DNA of 42,052 nucleotides from Hyphomicrobiales bacterium (GCA_025356415.1 JANXTB010000125.1:1-42052), one strand, 5' to 3'; shown: positions 1 to 9,194, counted from the stretch's first letter. The notes: generated by a model not told the origin, from the letters alone. Program-made: numbers and translations.

Positions 1-1016
1 CAGTTGACCGTGTATTCGGTCATGCCGTTCGCGTAAGCGCCATTCAGCCAAAGGACGTCGCCCGCGGCGATCATCGGCAGGTTGATCTTCACGCCGGCGC
101 CGACAGCCCAGACGGTCTGATCGGCGCTCGCATCGCCGGTGGCGCCGAGAATGCCGGTTGCGTTGGTCTGGTTGACCCTGCTGACCGCACCCATGAGCGA
201 GGCTGAACCCCAACCCTGATCCCAATCGAGGCGGCCGTTAAGCTGCGGCATCTGATTGTAGGCGAACAGGCCGGGAGGCGTTCCGCCGGCGGTGACGAAG
301 GTGCCGGGCACAAGAAGGCTTGGAACCGCATAAGCGGACACATTGCGAATGCCGGAGCTCGCCGTGTCCGACAGATCTTGGATCGCGATCGTGGCCGACA
401 AACCGCCGCCGAGAACAGCGGTGTAGGCAATCTGCTTGGCGCCGTTCGCGAATGACGCCCAGTGGCCCGAGCCGTAGAAGGTCGACGGCATGAAGGCGAA
501 GTTATCGCGCGCCGCGCCGAAGGTGAAGCCGGCGAAACGGATGTAGGCGGCTTCGAGCGTCGGGCTGGCCGAGCTGGACGACAGGCCGGGGCCCGAGGCG
601 TTCAGGATGCCGGTCGTCCGGGCGAGACGGAGCGAGGCGACCGCCTGAACCGTGCCGTAAGGCGTCTGGGTGCGGGCGTCGAGATCGACGCGGCCGCGAG
701 CTTCCCAGCCGTAGATGTTTTCAGAACCACCGACTAGGGAGATCGTGTTGATCCGGGCTCCTGTCGTGCCGTTGATCGTTCCACCCGAGTAGACCGTCTC
801 ACGGCTCGACATCGCGTAGTCAGCGCGGACGCGTCCGCCGATTTTGATGCAGGTATCCGTACCCGGAATGTAGAAGAAGCCCGCGCCATAGGCGTCGCAG
901 ACCTTGACGTATTCAACCGGCGCAGCTTTGCGGGCGGGCAAATCGGCGGCCTGTGCGCCCGCGCCGGCGACGAGCGCCGCGGCGGAGCCAAGCAGAAGGC
1001 TCTTAACGAGCTTCAT
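1..1016 (-). CDS. Alphaproteobacterial porin, C-terminus beyond window
   Basis: Outer-membrane beta-barrel porin for passive diffusion of small hydrophilic solutes. The reading frame runs from an ATG at 1016 leftward to the window edge without a stop, so about 338 residues are visible and the C-terminal strands are missing. The N-terminus is a clear Sec signal peptide ([20 protein letters not shown]...QAADLP) followed by the Rhizobiales porin hallmark: a [18 protein letters not shown] segment with two cysteines, then [11 protein letters not shown]. Alternating Gly/aromatic beta-strand patterning continues to the edge. A GGAGG ribosome site (complement of 1024-1028) lies about 7 bases before the ATG, which fixes the start. 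The family assignment rests on signal, N-terminal motif and composition. The gene stands alone, with an AT-rich upstream region suited to a strong promoter. Confidence 0.93.
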   Translation of the reverse strand, partial: MKLVKSLLLGSAAALVAGAGAQAADLPARKAAPVEYVKVCDAYGAGFFYIPGTDTCIKIGGRVRADYAMSSRETVYSGGTINGTTGARINTISLVGGSENIYGWEARGRVDLDARTQTPYGTVQAVASLRLARTTGILNASGPGLSSSSASPTLEAAYIRFAGFTFGAARDNFAFMPSTFYGSGHWASFANGAKQIAYTAVLGGGLSATIAIQDLSDTASSGIRNVSAYAVPSLLVPGTFVTAGGTPPGLFAYNQMPQLNGRLDWDQGWGSASLMGAVSRVNQTNATGILGATGDASADQTVWAVGAGVKINLPMIAAGDVLWLNGAYANGMTEYTVN

Positions 1017-1029
1017 ATGAAAACCTCCA

Positions 1030-1336
1030 GATTGAGTGACCACGGAGTTGTTGGCCGGCTTTGGCGTCAACCCCCATACACGAGGAGTGCTCCCCTCGTG
1101 TTTTCACAGTACCAGCCAAAGTAACTGCAACCATCAGAAAGTATTCACGAAACCAGAACGAATTTCAGAGAGTGATAATGTTGCAACTATACTACGTAAT
1201 TTGTCAGGAAAACCCTTACTTTCTTGTCAGGAGAGTCACTACACTTTGGTAATACATTTCATTACTTTAAATCGAGCGGATCTGTGCGATATTCAGCCAT
1301 TCGCGCACGCAGCGGGAATAGATAAGACCCTGACTT
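1030..1336. other. AT-rich intergenic region upstream of porin
   Basis: About 300 bases with clearly lower GC than the flanks and no convincing gene; short open frames here have no recognisable protein features. It must hold the porin promoter on the minus strand. It lies directly before the hairpin at 1337-1368, so a short plus-strand transcript (small RNA, or leader of the receiver-domain gene) may also start here. Confidence 0.5.
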
Positions 1337-1368
1337 GGCCGCTCCTTTGCAGGAGCGGCCTTCTCTTT
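1337..1368 (+). terminator. Strong rho-independent terminator or attenuator
   Basis: A perfect 10-bp stem (ggccgctcct / aggagcggcc) with a 4-base loop ttgc is followed on the plus strand by ttctcttt. The T-rich tail is only on the plus-strand side, which gives the direction. No plus-strand gene ends here: the nearest plus-strand gene starts 47 bases later. It therefore ends either an unannotated small RNA or a leader transcript that could attenuate the receiver-domain gene. Confidence 0.7.
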
Positions 1369-1414
1369 GGGCGGGGCAGCTGCGCTGCGGGATAAGCTAA
1401 AGCTTGGAGTGAAC

Positions 1415-1795
1415 ATGCCGACCGAATGGCGATTGCTGCTCGTCGAGGACGAAGCGCTCGTCGCGCAGACGCTCGAAGAGGCCTTTGGCGAATCGGGATT
1501 CGCCGTTCATTACGCAAGCAGCGGTGCGGCTGGGCTGATCGCGCTGGAGCAAAATTCAGAACGATTCAGCGCGCTTCTGACGGACATCCGGCTGCAGAAG
1601 CCTGGACCGGATGGCTTCGAACTGGCGCACCGCGCGCGTCAACTCCAGCCGACGATGCCCGTAGTTTACATGAGCGGCGATTCAGCGATCGAATGGCTCG
1701 AGCGAGGCGTCCCAAACAGCATGATGCTGCAGAAACCCTTCGCCATCTCGCAACTGTTAACGGCTGTCTCGAACCTCCTGAAGCAACCGATCTAG
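1415..1795 (+). CDS. Single-domain response regulator (receiver only)
   Basis: Stand-alone CheY-like receiver protein of about 126 residues with no output domain. Phosphotransfer residues are visible: the acidic pair in LLVEDEAL near residues 9-11, the phospho-acceptor Asp in LLTDIRL, the Ser of YMSGDS and the Lys of LQKPFA. The start is the ATG at 1415, with GGAG at 1406-1409 five bases upstream; a longer frame from 1367 adds an unlikely N-terminal tail that begins in the terminator. Its partner kinase is not in the window. Such proteins usually work as phosphate sinks or in phosphorelays (family knowledge); the target here is unknown. Confidence 0.85.
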   Translation: MPTEWRLLLVEDEALVAQTLEEAFGESGFAVHYASSGAAGLIALEQNSERFSALLTDIRLQKPGPDGFELAHRARQLQPTMPVVYMSGDSAIEWLERGVPNSMMLQKPFAISQLLTAVSNLLKQPI

Positions 1796-2093
1796 CGCTG
1801 GCCTTGTCTTGCCGGAAGGAACCCGCGGAGGGTTGCACCCACGCACTTATGGATTTTGCAGCGCGCAGAACTTTTCTAAGCGCCATCACACGATCTTTGG
1901 GCGCCTTCGGCGGGAGTGGCTGATTACGTTAAGCCGCTCCTCGCAGCCTTGCATCCTCCCTGCGCTGAACACACCCCAAGGACGCTAAGCAAGCGGCACA
2001 GACATTTACGTGTGCTGACCGAGGTGAGGCCGCATCAAAGTCTGAACGCTGATCCCGACTGATGACGCTTTGAGGCAAGGAGCAACGGAGGCC

Positions 2094-2435
2094 CTACCAA
2101 TAGCGTCTCCGCCAATACCTGCGTCGCCAGTACCTGCGCCGCCATCCGTAGGGGCGATAGTATCTGCGTCTCCAACGATATGGACGGTAGTAGTAACGAC
2201 GTCTCCAATACGGGCGGTGGTAATAGCCATATCGGCGATGGCCCCACTGCGCTTGTTCAACTTTCGCCTGCGCAAGATCTTCATCGTTGGCTACTGCTGG
2301 TTCCAAGCCTTCGCCGTTTTTGGTCTGTCGAGAGTAAAGCAGAGGCAAAGCCTCGGTTCTGGAAGGCAGTACTGAGCCGATCGCCGCAGTCCCTGAGATA
2401 GCGAACAAAGACAAGAGTAAGTTACGTCTATCCAT
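2094..2435 (-). CDS. Arg/Tyr-rich small exported protein
   Basis: About 113 residues. The N-terminus is a signal-like segment with two basic residues before a hydrophobic core (MDRRNLLLSLFAISGTAAIG), a short acidic linker follows, and from about residue 65 the chain is almost entirely Arg, Tyr and Trp, ending in repeats of RRRYW. The ATG at 2435 is preferred over one five codons upstream because a GGAGG ribosome site lies about 8 bases before it. Similar RY-rich exported proteins of unknown function occur in Rhizobiales (general knowledge). The tail is strongly basic and could bind envelope polyanions or nucleic acid, but this is speculation. The repeat DNA is a run of imperfect 15-bp units. 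Confidence 0.7.
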   Translation of the reverse strand: MDRRNLLLSLFAISGTAAIGSVLPSRTEALPLLYSRQTKNGEGLEPAVANDEDLAQAKVEQAQWGHRRYGYYHRPYWRRRYYYRPYRWRRRYYRPYGWRRRYWRRRYWRRRYW

Positions 2436-2864
2436 CTCCGATCCTCCCATTAGGGAACTGATCCAAAGAAGCTGAACGAAACAGGATTCCGCTACCCTGT
2501 TTCTGACAAAGGAACGCGAGCATTTCGCAAGCGTTGCCCGCCGTCCTGCTTTAAGATGAAGAAGATCGTTATTGGCGACCGTTGCTGCGGCCTCAGCAGG
2601 TGGAACGGAGCCTCCTCAAGCGGTGGCGAAAGAGGCGCTGAACCTGTCCAGCCCTTGCTGCCGTATCAGATCCTTTCCACGATCTTGCGCCCCGTGTGAG
2701 GCATGACGATCAGATAAGTTGAGAGCATTGACTGAGGGCCGCCATCAAAGAGCACCAATCAAAATCGTCAGCAGGTTTCAATAGCGTCAAACATCATCCC
2801 AACTTGTAAAGCGAAACAGGGTTAGGCCATCCGCCGACGCTGGCGGCGCGCGATGTGTACGAAA
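2436..2864. other. Gene-free stretch
   Basis: About 430 bases between the RY-rich protein and the esterase gene. I see the ribosome site of the RY-rich gene at its left end and otherwise no gene, repeat or clear hairpin. Confidence 0.5.
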
Positions 2865-3896
2865 TCATTGCGAGTTGTTCGTCAGCTCCTTTTTGACGAG
2901 CCATTGCTCAATGATATCGGCGATCTGCGCGTTGTTTTTTTCCATCATGAGAAAGTGGGAGTTGCCCTTCAGCCCCATGGCCGGGAGCTCGAGGATCTCG
3001 ACGCTGCCGCCCACGGATCTGGCGGTGTCCACCATTTTCAGGTTGGTTGCGTGTTGCGTGGCGAAGAACTCGCTTTTCTCGACGTTGTCGCCATAGATGA
3101 CGATGATCGGAATGTGTTTGAGGGCGGCTGCGGTCGATGCATCGCCACGCAGCGTGCCTTCCACGTCGACAATCGCCTTGACCTTGTCCGGCCTCGCCAG
3201 GGCGGCACGGTAGGCGATTGTGCCGGACTGGCTGTGCACGACAAGAACGCAGGGCCCGACACGGTCGATTTCGGCGACATAGGCGCGGAGAATGGCGTCG
3301 TCCGTCGTAAGCCAGCGCGGCACAAGCTGCCGCACGAGATTTTCATAATCGTCGACGGGGAATTGCGTGCCTGGATAAGCGACGCGTTTTCCCTTGGCGG
3401 ATTGGAAGGAACCCGGCGCGCCAATGCGGTAGGAATCCCAGGCGAAGCCCAAAGTGGCAAAGACCGGCTCGCCTTTGAATAGTTCCGGTTCTGCGAAACC
3501 GGAGCGTCCGCGCTCGACAGCATCGGAGACGTAGACATCCCATCCCTTGCGCAAGAACAGGTTGGCCCAGCCCTCACGACCATCAGGCGTCGTCTCGTAT
3601 GTGACGCCGGTCAGCCCGCCGCCATGCCACATCACCATGGGATATTTGCCGTGCTTCTTCGCAGGCAAAAAATATTGCACGTACATCTGCTCGATAAGGA
3701 AGCTGCCGTTTGGATCGACTTTCTGCGTCTTCCCATCGGGCAATGGCGCCTCGCGAATGGGCCGACCGCTGACGTCGGCGACACGACCGCCCACATGAAA
3801 AGATCCCATGCCGCGGAGTGCGATGAGCTCGTCCGATTGTCCCAAGGCAGGCGCAGCAGCGAGCGCAGCAACGACAAAGATGGCGAGATGCTTCAT
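2865..3896 (-). CDS. Secreted esterase of the esterase-713 type
   Basis: Periplasmic or exported alpha/beta hydrolase of about 343 residues that should hydrolyse an ester. It starts at the ATG at 3896 (ribosome site GGGGAG a few bases upstream), giving a clean Sec signal peptide MKHLAIFVVAALAAAPALGQ. The sequence follows esterase 713 of Alcaligenes closely as I recall it: GSFHVGG near 31-37, QMYVQY near 70-75, the oxyanion region MWHGGGLTG near 89-97, then ETTPDGREGW. Expected catalytic residues are Ser224 in HSQSG, Glu246 in VDVEG (esterase 713 uses Glu rather than Asp) and His314 in GNSH. The natural substrate of that family is unclear. The gene appears to be transcribed alone. Confidence 0.88.
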   Translation of the reverse strand: MKHLAIFVVAALAAAPALGQSDELIALRGMGSFHVGGRVADVSGRPIREAPLPDGKTQKVDPNGSFLIEQMYVQYFLPAKKHGKYPMVMWHGGGLTGVTYETTPDGREGWANLFLRKGWDVYVSDAVERGRSGFAEPELFKGEPVFATLGFAWDSYRIGAPGSFQSAKGKRVAYPGTQFPVDDYENLVRQLVPRWLTTDDAILRAYVAEIDRVGPCVLVVHSQSGTIAYRAALARPDKVKAIVDVEGTLRGDASTAAALKHIPIIVIYGDNVEKSEFFATQHATNLKMVDTARSVGGSVEILELPAMGLKGNSHFLMMEKNNAQIADIIEQWLVKKELTNNSQ

Positions 3897-4024
3897 GTTC
3901 GGCGCTCCCCACTGCATCCGTCATTCGAGACGGTTCGACGCAGACAGTACCGAGTTTTCGAGTGGCGGTGCAGAAATTTTCCGACCGCGCCAGCCGTCCC
4001 ACCAGTCCCGGTCCAGACGATCGG

Positions 4025-4696
4025 TCATGATCTCCAGAACAACGATGTCGTCATAGTAAGATTCGCGGACTCGCCCTTCCGGCGAAAGTCGAGGGACACC
4101 TGACAAGCAGCGACGTCACGCGTCGGCTTTAGCCGACCCTCGCACACAGTGAACGCTGCGTGCGATCTATCCATGACCTCCGCGACGAAGCACAGGTCGC
4201 CGACAAGCTCGGCGCCGCGACGCAGATCTCCTGCCGGAGTCAGGCGGGAAAGCTCCGGGTGTGCGCGCGCAATAGCGGTCACGATCCGGTCAGCCCGTTG
4301 TTCGGCGGTGTGCCGGTGCAGCTGGCCTGCGGCGCGGCGCATAAGGTCGATGGCTGATAACGCCTGCGCCCCAAAAGCTGGACCGAAGCCCTTCACATGA
4401 TCGAGTTCATGCGAGCGCGCGGCGGCTTCGAGCGCCTCGACGCTCGACACCCCAACGCGATGGAGCGCCAAGATTTTTTGCGGCCTCAAACTCGGTATCG
4501 CGAGCATGTCGAGCACGCTCGCCGGGATGGCTTTGCGCAACTCGTCGAGACGCTGTGTCGAGCCTTGAATGTGCAAGTCGCGGATCACTCCCGCGAGAGC
4601 CGCGCCGACGCCGGGTATCTCCCGCAACCTGGCCTGCGCGACGACACGGGACAGCGGCTCGGCAAGCAACTGGGCACATCTCTCCCTCAGTTTTAA
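4025..4696 (-). pseudogene. Truncated PolX-type DNA polymerase remnant
   Basis: The frame encodes about 210 residues matching the N-terminal half of bacterial PolX polymerase/exonuclease: helix-hairpin-helix segments (REIPGVGAALAG; LDELRKAIPASVLDMLAIPSL; VKGFGPAFGAQ) and the start of the nucleotidyltransferase motif as RRGAELVGDLC. Normal PolX is about 570 residues, so the palm remainder and the PHP exonuclease domain are missing. The first part of HhH domain 1 is also missing, since an in-frame stop lies at 4697-4699. A catalytic Asp expected in GDLD is Cys here, and the last ~45 residues do not look like PolX. I read this as a decayed gene. The best remaining start would be a TTG at 4669. 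Confidence 0.75.
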
Positions 4697-4820
4697 TCAT
4701 GGAGAAGATCATGTCACCGCGCTTCGCTCCCATTAGGATCATCTCTCCTTCGACGCTAAGCGACTTGGCTGAGAACTTGCTAGGTTCAGGCGATACTGAC
4801 TCCTCTCGCGGAGCATCCTG

Positions 4821-5819
4821 TTGCGTCACTTCATTCGCGGATTCATCATTCTGCTCTTTGTAGGGGTCGCCGGCTTTATTGCAGCCATCGTGGCGATTGC
4901 GCGACCCTTTCCTCCAATGCCTCCGGAAACAGATGTCTTCGGATTTTCTGGTGAGCGGGAGAAGCTCGTCACGGACGTGCCGCCATTGCAGCGGTATCGC
5001 GCGCGCGACGGCGAGGCGCTCGCCTACAGATTCTATGACGCGCCGAGCGAACGCATCCTGATTTTCGTCCACGGTTCCTCGTACCACGGCGGTGGGTATC
5101 ACCAGTTGGCGGCCCATGTCAGCGCGGCCGGCGCGGCCAAGGTTGTCCTGCCAAATCTGCGTGGCCACTACTTTTCAGGTCGACGCCGGGGCGATGTTGA
5201 ATATGCGGGGCAGTACGAGGACGATATCATCGACCTGATCAGGGAGCTTCGGAAGCAGGGCCACGCGGGCCCCATCGTTCTTGGCGGACATTCGAGCGGC
5301 GGAGGCTTTGTCCTGCGCTTCGCGGGAGGACAGGGGCCGCGGCAGGAGACGATCGCGAGCTATATCGCGCTAGCGCCGATCATTCCCCGGACCTCGGCCG
5401 TGCGCGGCGGCAATGCGGGCGGCTGGAACGTCATCCATCTGCCCCGGATTCTGGGCCTCGTGGCGCTGAACACGCTGGGCGTGCACGGCTTTGACGGCCT
5501 GCCGATCATCGCGTTCAACAAGCCTGCTAACAATTGGGACGGGACCGAGACCCTCGCCTATTCCTGGCGGCTAAATGTTTCCTACCATCCACGCAATGAC
5601 TACGCATCGGATGTGAGGGCGATGCCACCCGGTGCATTAGTGCTGGTAGGCGAACGAGATGAAGCAGTCGATAGCACCGCTCTGCTCGACGTGCTGAAAG
5701 GGGCCGGGTATCAGGGTAGAGCGGAGGTGCTCGAGCAAACTACACATTTTGGCATCTTTCACGATGCTAAGGCGCTGAAGACCGTGACTGATTTTACCGC
5801 CGCAGTCGCAACGCCTTAA
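4821..5819 (+). CDS. Membrane-anchored alpha/beta hydrolase
   Basis: About 332 residues. An N-terminal hydrophobic helix (residues 7-28) should act as an uncleaved anchor or signal, followed by a Pro-rich linker and an alpha/beta-hydrolase fold. The oxyanion-side motif is FVHGSSYHGGG, the nucleophile elbow is GGHSSGG, a late acidic residue sits in VLVGERDEAV, and the likely catalytic His is in TTHFGIF. It starts at TTG 4821 with GGAG about 7 bases upstream. It resembles serine aminopeptidase-S33/monoacylglycerol-lipase-like proteins, but I cannot name the substrate. No operon partner is visible. Confidence 0.75.
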   Translation: MRHFIRGFIILLFVGVAGFIAAIVAIARPFPPMPPETDVFGFSGEREKLVTDVPPLQRYRARDGEALAYRFYDAPSERILIFVHGSSYHGGGYHQLAAHVSAAGAAKVVLPNLRGHYFSGRRRGDVEYAGQYEDDIIDLIRELRKQGHAGPIVLGGHSSGGGFVLRFAGGQGPRQETIASYIALAPIIPRTSAVRGGNAGGWNVIHLPRILGLVALNTLGVHGFDGLPIIAFNKPANNWDGTETLAYSWRLNVSYHPRNDYASDVRAMPPGALVLVGERDEAVDSTALLDVLKGAGYQGRAEVLEQTTHFGIFHDAKALKTVTDFTAAVATP

Positions 5820-5914
5820 ATCCGAGTGATCGATTTTCACAAATCTCCTCCGCCACAAGGCTGTCGTTAGCCCCATTCCTCGCTCGGAAATAACTGAACC
5901 GAAGTCTCGCAAGC

Positions 5915-5973
5915 GTCTGCTTCTGGCGCAAAGCGGACATTAGCGCGCGTCCGCTTCTGACCCAGAGCGGACG
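5915..5973. repeat. Two copies of a short palindromic repeat
   Basis: Two adjacent copies of an approximately 26-bp imperfect palindrome (5915-5940 and 5948-5973) of the pattern gtcYgcttctg...agcggac. A third copy is at 26839-26866. Each can fold into a hairpin with gtccgct/agcggac arms. I recall this pattern as common in intergenic DNA of Bradyrhizobium-like genomes, where it produces spurious small open frames; the copies are probably a dispersed intergenic repeat family. Confidence 0.7.
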
Positions 5974-6060
5974 TCTGGACATAACCTGCGTCTCGGGCGA
6001 GGCTGTCGCAATGTGCGAAGACGAGATGCGGCATCGGCCGGATCGCCCGGGGAGACATGG

Positions 6061-7887
6061 ATGAAAGAGCGCGCGGCCGAGCCCGAGATCCTGCGTAACG
6101 AGCCGGAAGGACTGGAGGCGCCGGTTCCCTCAGATGACGAGGGCGTATGGGGCAGCGACGTCGCGGCCGAAATGATGCGGGCTCTGGACATTCCCTATGT
6201 GGCGCTCAACCCCGGCGCGAGCTTCCGGGGGCTGCACGATTCTCTCGTCAACAAACTCGGAAATCGCCGGCCGCAGATGCTCCTTTGCCTGCATGAGGAA
6301 AGCGCCGTCGCGATCGCTCATGGCTGGGCCAAGGTGACGGGCAAGCCGATGATGGCGATCGTGCACTCGAACGTCGGGTTGATGCACGCCACCATGGCCG
6401 TCTTCAACGCGTGGTGCGATCGCATGCCGCTGCTGCTGTTTGGCGCGACGGGGCCGGTCGACGCCGCCAAGCGGCGCCCCTGGATCGACTGGATCCACAC
6501 CAGCAAGGATCAAGGCTCTTTGGTGCGCGACTACACCAAGTGGGATGACCAGCCGATGTCTCCCAGAGCCGTGCAGGAATCGATCTTGCGGGCCCGGCAG
6601 ATCGTCGAGACGGCGCCGCGTGGTCCGGCCTATATCTGCCTTGATGTCGCCATGCAGGAAACGCGTGTCGACCCGCCCTTGCCTATCCCCGACTTGAGCC
6701 GTTACGCGCCTCCCGACCCGATGGAGCCCGGGCCTCAGGCGCTCGAAGAGGTCGCAAAGCTGCTGCACGCGGCGGAGCGCCCGCTCATTCTGATGGGCCG
6801 CGTCACGAGGGACACCGGCGCCTGGGACGAGCGCGTCGCGCTTGCGGAACGGCTTGGGGCGCTTGTTCTCACCGATCTCAAGGTCGGCGCCGCATTCCCG
6901 ATCGAACATCCCCTGCACGGCGCGCCCGCGGGCAGCCGCATCGGCAAGAAAGGCGCGCAAATCCTGCGGGATGCGGACGTGGTCCTGAGCCTCGAATGGC
7001 GGGACCTCGCTGGCGCCTTGCACACCGCCTATGGAGATCGCACTCCGAGCGCGAAGATCATCCGCGTCGCTGTCGACCAGCATTCGCACAGAGGCTGGAG
7101 CATGGACTACATGGGCCTGCCGGGCGTCGACCGCTACATCATGGCGGAACCCGAACCCATGGTTCACGGGCTGCTCGAAGCGCTCGACAAGCTCGGACCA
7201 CGCGAAACGAAAGCCTGGGCCGGGCGAAAGCCCGAGCCGGGGATAAGCGCGCCCTCGTTTGAAAGCGGGGACGTCACGATCACCGTTCCGCATGTCGCTG
7301 CGGCCTTGCGCAAAATCTTGGCGGGGCTCGAAGTCTGCCTCACCCATCCGCCGCTCTCCTGGGCGGGCGAATTGTGGCCCATCGCTCATCCGCTCGACTT
7401 CCTGGGCGCCGATGGTGGAGGCGGCATCGGCGGCGGTCCCGGCCAGTCCATCGGGGCCGCGCTGGCGCTCCGCGGCAGCGGGCGGCTGGCCCTGTCGGTT
7501 TGCGGAGATGGCGACTTTCTGATGGGTGTGACCGCAATCTGGACAGCGGTGCATTACAAGATCCCGATCCTGTTCGTGATCTGCAACAATCACGCCTATT
7601 ACAACGATGTCCTGCATCAGGAGCATCTCGCGATCGAGCGCGGGCGACCGCCCGAAAACAAGTGGATCGGTCAGGAGATGCAAGGCCCCGAACTTGATCT
7701 GCCGACATTGGCCAGGGGCCAGGGCGCGTCAGGCTTTGGCCCGGTGACGGCGCTGGCCGATCTTGAGAAGACGCTGCAGGATGCGCTCGCGGTGGTCCAA
7801 GCCGGTGGCGTCGCGGTCGTCGATGTGCGCGTTGCGGCCGGTTATCAGGAAAAGGGTACCGCAGAGCCGGCAGCCATTACGCGTTGA
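6061..7887 (+). CDS. ThDP-dependent 2-ketoacid decarboxylase-like enzyme
   Basis: About 608 residues with the three-domain layout of the acetolactate synthase/benzoylformate decarboxylase superfamily. Visible cofactor features are the cofactor-activating Glu79 in LHEESAVAIAHGWA and the ThDP/Mg motif CGDGDFLMG (481-489) ending in CNN (508-510). Ser54 in NPGASF and His102 in IVHSN align with the active-site Ser26 and His70 of benzoylformate decarboxylase MdlC, which favours decarboxylation of a 2-oxoacid. The ATG at 6061 has GGGGAG 6 bases upstream; the GTG at 6013 is less likely. It is 9 bases from a 2-hydroxyacid dehydrogenase, matching an MdlB/MdlC-type pair. It is longer than MdlC (about 528), so the substrate may differ. 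Confidence 0.82.
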   Translation: MKERAAEPEILRNEPEGLEAPVPSDDEGVWGSDVAAEMMRALDIPYVALNPGASFRGLHDSLVNKLGNRRPQMLLCLHEESAVAIAHGWAKVTGKPMMAIVHSNVGLMHATMAVFNAWCDRMPLLLFGATGPVDAAKRRPWIDWIHTSKDQGSLVRDYTKWDDQPMSPRAVQESILRARQIVETAPRGPAYICLDVAMQETRVDPPLPIPDLSRYAPPDPMEPGPQALEEVAKLLHAAERPLILMGRVTRDTGAWDERVALAERLGALVLTDLKVGAAFPIEHPLHGAPAGSRIGKKGAQILRDADVVLSLEWRDLAGALHTAYGDRTPSAKIIRVAVDQHSHRGWSMDYMGLPGVDRYIMAEPEPMVHGLLEALDKLGPRETKAWAGRKPEPGISAPSFESGDVTITVPHVAAALRKILAGLEVCLTHPPLSWAGELWPIAHPLDFLGADGGGGIGGGPGQSIGAALALRGSGRLALSVCGDGDFLMGVTAIWTAVHYKIPILFVICNNHAYYNDVLHQEHLAIERGRPPENKWIGQEMQGPELDLPTLARGQGASGFGPVTALADLEKTLQDALAVVQAGGVAVVDVRVAAGYQEKGTAEPAAITR

Positions 7888-7896
7888 GGATTTCAG

Positions 7897-9108
7897 ATGG
7901 AAGACAACGCGGCCACATTGCTCGATCTCGCTCGGCGATATCCAACTGCGTTCGACTTGCGTGATCGAGCGAAACGGCTGATGCCGCGCTTTGCTTTCGG
8001 CTACATGGACGGCGGCGCCGGCGCCACCGATCTCGGCATCCACCGAAACTGGACTGCGCTCGATAATGTCGAACTTGCGCCACGCTACGGCAAGGTCACG
8101 ACTCCGCCGACATGTGAAGCGCAGCTCTTCGGCAGCTCTTACACAGCTCCCATCGGCATTGCGCCAATCGGCGGGCCCGGCACTGCTTTTCCCGGCGCCG
8201 AGACATATCTGGCGACTGCCGCCCAGAAGGCGCGCGTGCCTTACGTGCTTGGGCTCCTGTCCGGCATCGATGTCGAAGAGGGCGCGCGCCTCGCGCCGGA
8301 CGTGTTGTGGTTCCAGCTCTATCGCTTCGCGCGCAACGACCACCAGATCGGCCTCGACCTCACACGGCGCGCCGCGGCTGCGGGCGTGAAGGCGCTCGTC
8401 CTGACGATGGACACGCCGATCCGGACGACACGCCCGCGGGAGACGCGCAGCGGCATCATGCATCCGTTCAAGATCACGCCTCGCCTGCGCCTCGACGCGC
8501 TCACCTCGCCGCGCTGGACAGCCTCATTGCTTCGCAACGGCCTGCCACGCTTCGCCTCGCTCAAACCCTACATGCCGCCCGGCGCAAGTTTCGAGGCCAC
8601 GACCGAATTCATTCGGCGCGAAGCCGGCGGCGCCTTCAGCTGGGATGAAGTGGCGAAATATCGCGCCGCCTGGCAGGGTCCGCTCGTGCTCAAGGGGATC
8701 CTCCACCCCTCAGATGCAGAACGTGCGCTGAACCTCGGCGCGGACGGGATCATCGTGAGCAATCACGGGGGCCGGCAGATCGAGAGCCTGCCCGCCGCCA
8801 TCGACGTGCTCCCGGCCATCGCCGACAAGGTCGCCGGCCGGGCCGCCATTCTGTTTGATTCCGGCATTCGTTCGGGCGTCGATGCTGCACGCGCAATCGC
8901 GCTTGGCGCAGATGCCGCATTCGCCGGCAAAGCCTTTCTCTGGAGCCTCGGCGCATTGGGCGAGAGAGGACCCGGCCATCTCATCCGGCTCTTGATCGAA
9001 GATCTCCGCGCCACCATGGGACAGTTGGGCTGCGCCTCGCTCGGGGAACTCCGCCACGTCAACCACCGGCACCCCGGCGCCTGGACGCCGGAGGGCTTCA
9101 GCCCGTGA
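7897..9108 (+). CDS. FMN-dependent 2-hydroxyacid dehydrogenase/oxidase
   Basis: About 403 residues of the L-lactate dehydrogenase/glycolate oxidase/mandelate dehydrogenase family, a TIM barrel that oxidises an (S)-2-hydroxyacid to the 2-oxoacid. Expected residues are present: Tyr36 in FGYMDGGAG, the FMN-side QLY at 140-142, Asp172 in TMDTPI, Lys266 in VLKGI, and His290/Arg293 in SNHGGRQ. The FMN phosphate segment FDSGIRSGVDAARAIALGAD is intact. The gene follows the ThDP enzyme by 9 bases, so they should be co-transcribed; together they could turn a 2-hydroxyacid into an aldehyde. The electron acceptor (O2 or the membrane chain) cannot be told from sequence. Confidence 0.88.
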   Translation: MEDNAATLLDLARRYPTAFDLRDRAKRLMPRFAFGYMDGGAGATDLGIHRNWTALDNVELAPRYGKVTTPPTCEAQLFGSSYTAPIGIAPIGGPGTAFPGAETYLATAAQKARVPYVLGLLSGIDVEEGARLAPDVLWFQLYRFARNDHQIGLDLTRRAAAAGVKALVLTMDTPIRTTRPRETRSGIMHPFKITPRLRLDALTSPRWTASLLRNGLPRFASLKPYMPPGASFEATTEFIRREAGGAFSWDEVAKYRAAWQGPLVLKGILHPSDAERALNLGADGIIVSNHGGRQIESLPAAIDVLPAIADKVAGRAAILFDSGIRSGVDAARAIALGADAAFAGKAFLWSLGALGERGPGHLIRLLIEDLRATMGQLGCASLGELRHVNHRHPGAWTPEGFSP

Positions 9109-9194
9109 AATCTGAATAGCTGGCGATCTCTGACACGCTGGCGTGCTGGCATTTGAATTGCACTGGGGTCAAGGCAACTCGGAAGGACGCACAG

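Noticed and set aside
2094-2200. Repeat array that might be a CRISPR or satellite
   Set aside because: The 15-bp units are codon-level repeats inside the Arg/Tyr/Trp tail of a protein; there are no unique spacers.
2865-3482. Plus-strand frame opposite the esterase
   Set aside because: Antisense to a gene with a clear signal peptide and catalytic triad, and no ribosome site.
5794-6058. Small minus-strand frames over the palindromic repeats
   Set aside because: They translate the repeat itself (patterns such as ALRQKQ or APEADA), which I know as a common false call in this group.
6130-7683. Long minus-strand open frame of about 517 codons
   Set aside because: It lies wholly over the ThDP enzyme gene in another frame, and its translation is rich in Arg, Gly, Asp and His with no family motif; a GC-rich shadow.
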